Shown here: positions 1 to 9,570 of the stretch, in pieces
Layout: each line of letters starts with the position of its first letter
How positions within the stretch are numbered: position 1 is the first letter of the stretch
Source of the DNA: Halisarca cf. caerulea
Taxonomy: Eukaryota; Porifera; Demospongiae; Chondrillida; Halisarcidae
Direction of reading: 5' to 3'
Assembly (NCBI GenBank): GCA_963170055.1
Contig: CAUJGJ010000444.1
Coordinates: forward strand, 7,271,618-7,335,617
DNA: 64,000 nucleotides
Made by a program: the position numbers and the translations under genes
The notes under the pieces: model-generated
What the model was told of the DNA's origin: nothing
Databases searched by the model: none
Seen by the model: the letters and a program-made list of their open reading frames with translations, nothing else

Positions 1-576
1 CAATTGCGTTATAACGACTGCATTGGGACTTGGGACTTGACTTTTACCTCGTTATAAAAGAAAATCGTTTTAAGCGTGTTCGTTATAACAAGACTCCACT
101 GTAGATATATATGCGGGATGAAGAATTTGCACTAGTCCCAATAACTCTATCTAGTCCTATACTCATGCATAGCTCTATTTACAGCTTTCAGTCTAGTCCT
201 CTATCCATTTGCGGCTTTATTTCCTTGGATCAGATGACAAACTGGCCGCATCAATTGATCGAGAAGTCGCACATCACACAGACCCACTTCTTGCTTCCAT
301 CCTTTATTATGACATCATTAGGTTAGCAGGACGGGGTCTGGTCAACAGTGTTGTATACTGGTGTTGTTCTGGCTTAGTTTGTCATACACACACTTCCAGC
401 GACACGATACTGTGGGACTGAAATGTGTCATACGTTTGTCCATGGTGAGATGAAAGGCAGAGCAATGAGTCATTTCTAACCATAACCTGTAAGTCCAGTT
501 CTGGCAAATTTGCATCATTTCTTGATGACACAACTTTGGCTGCTGCGAGGAAATTTAACATCCTTAGTAATAAGGA

Positions 577-615
577 AACAAGCGATTTGAGTTTAAAAAA
601 CTCGTGGGGCGGCAG
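577..615 (-). repeat. Partial terminal arm of the three-hairpin repeat
   Basis: The segment is the reverse complement of the right-hand end of the repeat seen complete at 9471-9827 and 54164-54512 (the GGGGCGGCAG and CACGAGTTTTT motifs). Only one arm of the terminal stem is present here, so it is a truncated or decayed copy. The rest of 1-1200 holds no gene I can support: it is AT-rich sequence with short chance ORFs and degenerate TAGTCC-like motifs that recur in the intron near 2640-2760. Confidence 0.45.
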
Positions 616-1206
616 TTTCTGATACCGCTGCATGCTAGGAATCCTCGTATATCAAGGAAATCTTGTGGCCATTGCAGTCATGTGGTGCATTGGGGAACAC
701 CCATGGACCCAAACTCGTATGTGCAAGAGACTGACAGTGGAGGTAGAGATGGCTAGCCAGCTAACGTACAAATATGAACTTTTGTAGAATAAAATTGGTG
801 TGGAGCTGCTTAGTAGCTTTGTGTTAGTAGTAATGAAGTTGATCTAATCGTGAAAGCAAATCAGATAGAGAAGCAAGTAGATCCAACCATAAACACTGTG
901 TTCGTTCTCTTAGGATTCACAAATGAATAACAACAATTGTCAAAGTATACAAAAACAATATGTTCAATGAATATTCCGCTGCAGCAGTTACTGTTCAATG
1001 ATTTTAGTGCCTATACAGTAGATAAGTATCCATCTTTCATATTAGGCTTATCTCTAGAGTGTCTGGATTCCTGAAAACCACTGCAGTGTTATCTGCCGTG
1101 GTATCCTTCTACGTATCATGCTGCGGTGTAACTATTGTGAATCATGCCTGTCTTGTGAAGCCAAACAAACATGCAAAAAATACTAACTGTGCTTCAGGGC
1201 CAACAG

Positions 1207-1214
1207 TATATAAA
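1207..1214 (+). promoter_or_regulatory. Candidate TATA box of the mucin-like gene
   Basis: TATATAAA lies 61 bases upstream of the proposed ATG at 1275, which would give a 5' UTR of roughly 35-40 bases. It is the best core-promoter-like motif in front of the signal-peptide exon. Short TA-rich strings are common in this window, so the call rests on position. Confidence 0.4.
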
Positions 1215-1274
1215 CAGCTGAGCAGAAGAAAATGCTAGCAAGATTTTGATGAAGCATTGCATTACAGAAGAAAA

Positions 1275-2058
1275 ATGTTCTCTATGACAGGAGGAACAGT
1301 TCTTTATCCAGTGGCAGCAGCATTTCTGCTGGTACTCCTTGTCAATCCTACCGAAGGTAAGAATGTCTGCGTCTGTGTAATTCAGCAAAGATATTAGGAC
1401 CTTCACTCATCAGCATTATTAACAGACAGTGTTCCTTCATACATTAAAGACACGTAAAAAGGCAAGCAAATTCAGATTGCTTGACACATACTTTACAACA
1501 TTTATGCCAGAAATATCAAGATAGCATACTCAAGAAACACATAATTCTGTTTAACTCATTTTGTATCAATTCAGGCAATAATGGGTTCTCGCATGTTAAT
1601 TATATGTGTGAGCAAATAAAAGTACCACCAAAATCTTGCTGTTTCTTTTTAACACAGGAGGCAGCCCCTGTGAAGTATTGGATGTGAGTCCTAGAAGTGG
1701 ATTAATGGCTGGTGGCAGAGCTGTCTCAGTGATAATATCTGCAAGTTGCAGTCCTCAATTGTCAGATGAGCTCTATTGTTATTTCGATGGCGAACAAGTT
1801 AAAGCTCAATATCAGAGTGAAACTGTTGCCACTTGTGAGATGCCTCCTACCAAGTCTCCTGGTACAATTCCTTTTGAGTTTGTTGGGAACATAGGAGGAG
1901 AGAATGTCAATACTATGGTGGAATTTGAATCTCGTGAGTTGAATGAATAACTTGGTAGAGCATCACTGGGTCTCACGCATCCCTGCTATTTTTAGGGGCT
2001 GCCGCAGGTAGTTCCTATATTGTTTTCATTTGGACTTCCAGTGTGAAACGCTCGTCTG

Positions 2059-2089
<31 letters not shown>

Positions 2090-5000
2090 CTATATATATA
2101 TATATAATAAACAGTATGTTCAATGAATGTTCAGCTGTGCACTTACACTCCAATGCTTTGCAAGTGATTTGAGTGCCACCCCACGAGTTTTTAACTGGGA
2201 AGTACTTACTTGTTTTTACAGTTTCTTGTGTGCTGCCCTCAACTCCTCTCATATCACCAAAGTATGGAAACATGCTGGGAGGTACTCCTGTTACTGTCAC
2301 TATTGCTAGTGAATGTATGGAGAAAATCACTGGACCTCCTGAATGTGTGTTTGATGGTGATAAGGTCACACCTGCTGTGGAGAGTGCAGCATTTGTTCCC
2401 AGAGGAAGAAGCTACCTTTGTGCAACACCATCCCTTGCCAAGGCCAGAGAAATCTCATTTCAATTCAGGGCATCAGTTGGGAATAATAGAACTTTATTCT
2501 TTTCGGATGACATTTGTCTGCGTAAGTATTGTTCATCTCATGTAATTGTACATTGCTTACTTGGGAAATGACTGCACTGTGTAAATTCCTACATCCTATA
2601 TAGTACATACAGTGTTGTGAGATGTAGGCACAGTGCACTCAGTCCCCAAACTTTGTCTTGTCCTATATCCATCTAGTCTCATGTATGTATAGCCCAATGC
2701 TCATTTAGCCCCTATGCTGGCTTGCCCTTTGTCCACCTAGCCCTTTGTCTGGTTTCAGCTTAACCTTGTTTCAAGCGTTTTAGGAGAGTAATCCTTAATA
2801 TAATACTAAGTATTTTGATTAACAGGTACACATAACACTATGTTTTATACTGTGGCAAAATGTCAGTGGTTTGCTTGGCTTCATTTGATGCCACAGTCCT
2901 ATGGTGTCTTTGGTGCAGCTGTAGTTGCTGTATCGATTTCTTAATGCTGTATGCAGAGAAAAATTCTCAAAGAGACATACGATCACATGCAAAGCTTCAA
3001 CTCGCAAGCCGCCATGTGTGCACAGGCTGGGCTACTGTAGGAACCCATTCATCATTTTTAGGAGTGTCAGGAATTGATTACTATAAATAATCCCTTGCCT
3101 CACCTTCACCTACATATTATCATTCATTATCATCTGTCCTTCTCTCTTACAGTACCACCATACTCTTGCCCAGACCTGGATGTGTTGGATGTTGATACAT
3201 TAAAGATTGACAGTGATATCAAATTGAGTTGGAAGAATGAATATTCTGTTGATGTTCCTTTTGGCTGTGCAGACATTTGTGTTGACATAAACCTTCACAT
3301 ATTGGTCTTGGATGGTGGAGATAAATATTGGATTACCCACAATATCCGTAATGGCACTGCTCAGTCTCCTGAAAGCATCTCTTATGAGAATGACATTAAA
3401 GTACTGTTGGAGGGTTTCCAAGTATATGCTGCTGTGTTTGAAGCCAGGATTACGATCAAGGCACTGCTAACTTCTGAAACCTTCACCTTCAGTAGGTGGT
3501 CGGGTGTGTATCTTATACCTTCTCAGAAACTGTCTTCGCGTGGCTATCGGTCTGAACTTGGTTCTAAATGTACTGTACCTGATCCTGACCAGACAACTGG
3601 AGTACCTCCTAGCTGCCCATTGACTGAGATGAGAGCTCTGCATTTTAACAGTGGCTTTGATGAGGAAATTGTATCCACTTTAAAAAATACACAATACAGG
3701 GAGCACTACTATGGGTACCTACATCCAAAAAGCACTACCTGCTTTATGCAACATCAGGATCAGTCATCAGCCCCAAAGTAAGAGCACATTTATTATACAT
3801 GTAGAACAAATTTGTGCTCAATTGCTTGTGATAGCATTGTGATACATGTGAGTACAAACAAAAGAAATATTTGCATTAGTGCTTACTGTATATCTGAAAT
3901 ATCGGCGATCATTAAATTTGGCAATTTTCACAAGATCAGGCTACAATTTAATAATGGCAAAAAATTAAACTTGGTAGTTGCACAGCAAGGACAAAGTGTA
4001 GTAAGTAGGTTTATGTAAATTTGGTGATAGAAAGTTGGCAATATCGATCCTGACTGCCAAACTGCCAAATTAAAATGTCGCCAATATTTCCAGATATACG
4101 GCATATAACAATAATGAGCAATTCAAAGACTGATGGTTTGTGATGTTGACAATTAATTTTGTTAATAATGTACATCAAATTTTGTGGGAGAATAAATATG
4201 TACTTGTACATTCCACAACTGTGCAGGTCTCTGACTCAGCAGTGCTGTTATGATGAGAATGGATTTCTACTTGTTGACCCCAAAGAAGCTCATCTCAGTA
4301 TTGGTACACCTCTGTACCAGGATACTGCCTCAATGGTGGCCTACTACAGGGATACTGTTTTACCATTCATCTACTGCTGCAAAGAGGGTCTATCCCCAAT
4401 GAAATGTAGTGACTTTCAGTCTAAGCTACCTACTAGTAAGGGTAGTGATGGTACAAGATCCACACCTCATCAAGACTGTGCTGTACTATCCAATGACAGC
4501 ACTGGTGTTGGAAAGCGCTCAGTGAGGTCTACAAGACAAAAACGTCAAATTTTTAATGTTTTTGGCGGAACTGTTAATGTATATGGCTGTGGATGTGGTT
4601 CACCTGCACCAATTCAACCTCGTGTACCTTTCATATGTAAGTATCACTATTTCTTTGTTTCTTAAATAGAACAAATTCTCATTGCATTAGTGTCTTCATC
4701 ACTCCCAACTTTTCGTTACTATGCAATACTACTTCATTTAGGATACATTATTGGTGCCCCTTGTCAAACTTCATCTCGTCCTTCATTATTGTATACTATT
4801 GCATTCAATGTCTCTCAATACATCTTCCCTACAGTTAGACCTATGGGTTGGGGATATGGAGAGCCACATATAGTCACTCTGGATGGATTTCAGTACACAT
4901 TTAATGGCAAGGGAGAATACACATATATTGAAACTACTGATAAAAGTTTTGTGATCCAGTGTAGACTGGAGCACGTTGCTGGAAGTAATGGCACTGTATT

Positions 5001-5438
5001 CACAGCAATTGTAGCCAAGACCAGTACTTCTGAGGCAGTTCAGCTGTCAGTTATCAATAGTAATGACATTGAGTTGTGTGTGAATGGAGATGTAGTGGAC
5101 CTTTCTATAATAAGATGGAAACAGTTTGCTGGAGTTGGACTTACAAGAACCAAAAGTGGTTCTGTTGTAGCATCATTCACTGGTGACTACTTTGTTGAGG
5201 TGAAAGCTGAGCATGACATGTTGTCAATCATCACGATGTCTCTGCCAGATGAAGTCAGAGGACAAACCCAGGGTCTCATGGGGAACTACAACTGTGATCC
5301 ATCAGATGATCTAATACCCAAGGGTATGTCTGAACCTATTCCAGCAAATTCATCATTTGAGGATGTTCATTACGATTTTGGATTGACATGTGAGTTTGTT
5401 CATGCTCAGTAAGCAGTACTGAATGAGTGTGTGTGTGT

Positions 5439-5478
<40 letters not shown>

Positions 5479-8400
5479 CGTGCGTGTGTGCGTGCATGTG
5501 TATGTACATGTGTGTACTATATGTAAGATGGTACTACTAATTCTGCTATCTTTGAATGAGTATATTTGTCCCCATATATGTACACATAGGGCTACTTAAT
5601 TCTAGCAATGAAAGTTTGTTCTGTTACAAGGATTCAGAGAACTTTAGCACTTTCTATGACCCAGACTTCATTCCATCGTTCTACCCAAGTTTTGGTGATC
5701 CTGAGCTCGAGAGACAAGCCAATGAGATGTGCAAAGGTATTTTCACTTGTCTTTTCGATGTGGCAGCCACAGGCAGATTGGAAATGGGCATGTCTGCTCT
5801 TCAGGCAAAGAAAGAGGAAATGACTATTGCTAACCTTTCAATACCTAGTGAGTAATGGAGTCTACAACAGTGTGAATTAGCTGTGTGTTCTTTGTATGTG
5901 TATGTGTATACATGAGTTTATAAGTTATATTTATCACCCAAGTAGGAGGACATTAGCTGTAATAGATAGGAGACCAAGGCGCCGAGGTTGAGTAATCTAT
6001 TACTGCTAATGTCCGAGTAAATTGGGTGATAACTATTTTGTCTTCCCTTCCCCTGTGTACATTGCATGCATAATTGTATTCATAAGGTTGTTTTCAATTC
6101 AGAAGTAGTGTGAAGTATTAATTAATTAGTCTAGAAGCTACCACAGGGATGATATCCATTCCGGGAGTCTTTAAAACGCGGACGCGGAATACGGAATACG
6201 GAATACGGAATACGGAATACGGAATAAGCAAAATGGCTGCTCGCGACGAGGCGGTTTCGAGCTTTTGCGCACGACGTCATATGTACCTGGAATATGTCGT
6301 ATGTACTTATTTCTCCTCCGCTCAGATAGATTACAGGATTAGACCTGTAGAATTGTTTTGGCGCTGCGAATTTATCGTCGATCGCCGCCCATCCACCATC
6401 GGTGGCGAAAATATATCTAGCTTGCATTACCAAGAATCAACCTAACTTCAGGAGCAGGAAAGAAAGGAGGGCGCCTTCCTTGATCAAAATCGAAACACTC
6501 TGTGCTGCCTCTCACCTTGGCAGACATCAGACAGCAGACCAGCCAAACAGCCAGCTCGGTTTCAGGGGATTCACCTCCACAAACACCAACAGCAATCCAT
6601 CCAACCACCTCATCAGGTACATCAATGGTTCCATTGCCTACAAATCCCTCGGCTTGCCTGCCATTCAGCACCAACACTGTGTCATCCCTTGCTGTTCCCT
6701 TTTGTGGACATCCTTATACCAGCAGCACATCTTTTCAAGTCCCTGATTCTGCAACAAGTAGTGTTCCAGCGATTCCACAGTGTCAAACTGCATCAACTAG
6801 CTCGATTCCACCAACACCACAAACCACACAAATGGCAAGACCGTTGCAGCCTACAAACCTGTTGTCTCCTCTGCAACCTCCGAGCCTGCTGTCTCCTCTG
6901 CAGCCTTCTCTTTGCCATTCAGGCATCATGCCAGTATATTGTGGACCTCCCAGGCTGTGGACACCGCCTCAGCAATCGACTATATCAGCAGCTCCTTTTA
7001 CCCTAGTGTTCCGTACTGGTCAAATTAGTAATTGCTTTGGCTGCAGACAAAACTTTATAAAGCCAAGCGTACCACCGCTAGATCTCGTTGTGCAGCACAT
7101 GGACCATAGGAGCTATACTGCACCTGATGGCAGCATTCGCCACCGTTATGGCAATGTTTACTACCATGCAAATCTAGCTTGCATTACCAAGAATCAACCT
7201 AACTTCAATCCTGCTTGCCTCAGAGTGTCACAGGCAATTGTGGAGAAGGCTACCAAGGTGCATTCGGACCACATTGCAGCTATGCTTGGTGTAAGCATAG
7301 CAGTTCTCAACTAAATGCTCTTATAGCCGACGCACAAACTTTCGTAACATCCTCTTAGTACACTATTGTTATGGTAATATTATGTGATCTTTATACCCTG
7401 TAGTCTAGCTAGCAAATTGCTATTAATTTTGCTAATAGGTATCTCATGATTGATCACTAGCTAAAAGTAATTTGTAAATGGGCAGAAATTAGGGAGAATA
7501 ACCCATTATTGCCAGGATGTACGCATCTTACTTTTTAGGTACAATAATCAAGTATTACTAAGCATGTGACAATTCTAAATAACAATACTCTGCCTCACCA
7601 ACACGTGGTGGTCGCCGCCATATTGATTCTTTGTTAGTGCTACAGTAGTATAAGGCCATAGATCTTGAGCGTTTAGGTCTACACTTGAAGTTTGACGCAT
7701 TAGCTAACAAAATTGCCGTCTATTGACGGGCGGCAATCGACGATAAATTCGCAGCGCCAAAACAATTCTACAGGTCTAATCCTGTAATCTATCTGAGCGG
7801 AGCGGAGAAATAAGTACATATGACGTATTCCAGGTACATACAGCGTCGTGTGCAAAAGCTCGAAACCGCCTCGTCACGAGCAGCCATTTTGCTTATTCCG
7901 TATTCCGTATTCCGTATTCCGTATTCCGCGTTCCGCGTTTTAAAGACTCCCATCCATTCCCAGGGGTTGATAGCCAGAATATCACCCATGGATATCCTTA
8001 AGTTACCATGGTAATGGAAGACAAGTATAGGTTATAACAGTCTTCTAAACTGATGCAAAAGAGAGTTTAGCGCCTCCCTCACAATTCACCTGCTTTGAAA
8101 ACGGGTGCCAATTAGTTGATTGACTAATTTCCCTTTGTCAATTAACAAACCGAACCACAAAGACCTGTATTTTCCCAGCACCAACATAGCATAGAACAAT
8201 ACAGATCACACTGCTACTGTTTGAAGCATACAAACTGGCCAGAACCTTTGATGTTACAGTGCATCAGTTTAGAAGCAGGTTATATTGTACAAAGGCATAT
8301 GCATGCAAACATGCGTACATGCTATGCATATATCCTGTGCATACTAAAGATTGCTTGCCAAAAGTGGAAGTAATACCATTCAAATGTGCAAAGACTCATC

Positions 8401-9533
8401 AAAAATTGTAGCTACCCCTACTGAAGAACACATGCAGTCACTATATCCTGCAACCAAATGTAACTGAATCAGTGCAATATATGTCACTGGCTACACTAGG
8501 GTGAAGTAGTTGGAGTTCAATGACTTCATTTTTGCATTGGAAGGCACTCTGCTCCCACCACAAGGCACACTTTCTTACTGCTGCTGTTGTCTACCCTCTG
8601 CATATGAAAACTGGACCATCATTATCTCTAGTTCAAAGTAACACTATGATGCACTGATGGGGGTATACACAGTGCTCAGTTGATGGCGTGATATCCACAG
8701 CTTCTTCTTCACATTGAATGATTCATTTGTTCTCCAAGATCCCACATTACAAATTGCAAAACTGTATCAGAATGCTAGCATGTTAATAGGGTATCATCAT
8801 TTAGACTGGGAGCCTTCTTTAGTCCTAGGCTATTCCTAGAGGCACCCAGTAAACCACTCATATTGGCCATTTTAAGTTACCTAGGACCCTATTTACTCAT
8901 GAGTACCTATTTACTCACATGAGTAGCAATTTATATATAATATACATAAGTGCAGTATTGTTGTGTCTTTTGTCATTCAAACAGTATAATATTATTTACC
9001 CTCATCACTCATTTTGAACTAGTTGTATGTGATCCTCCATGTGTTAACGGAGCCTGTGTTGCTAATGACACCTGCCAATGCCCTGAAGACTTCACTGGTT
9101 CAGTTTGCGAAATACAAGGTATGTGTCAGTACATGAATAATAATAAATAACACTGAAAAAGAAACAGCTGATGTCATGTGGAACATGTACATATATGTTG
9201 TGTTGATTTTGCAAAATTACAATGTGCCAGATACCAGTGCAGTCAATATCAATAATTATACAATTTCATGCAGTGCAAACACCATGTGATGTGAACGTGT
9301 GCCAGCATGGAGGAAACTGCAGCCAACATGTCTTTACACGTACATGTGAATGTCCACCAGGGTTCACTGGATCTTACTGCGAAGGGAGTGAGTAACTTTT
9401 GCAATAAAATCACTAATTTATGATCAGCTACACAGTTTACTGCTCATGTGACAATTTGGTTGTGTCTTTTAGGGGCTGCCACAGGCAGCCCCTATATTGT
9501 TTTCATTTGGACTTCCGGTGTGTAACGCTCGTC

Positions 9534-9570
<37 letters not shown>

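Noticed and set aside
4690..4834. Longer exon 6 starting at the AG at 4740-4741
   Set aside because: The acceptor at 4833-4834 has a better pyrimidine tract (CATCTTCCCTACAG), keeps phase 1 and begins right at the conserved VWD entry; the alternative adds unconserved sequence.
6131..6445. ORFs on both strands at 6131-6445 and 7789-8014
   Set aside because: They lie in the terminal inverted repeats of the MULE and come from the GGAATAC tandem units.
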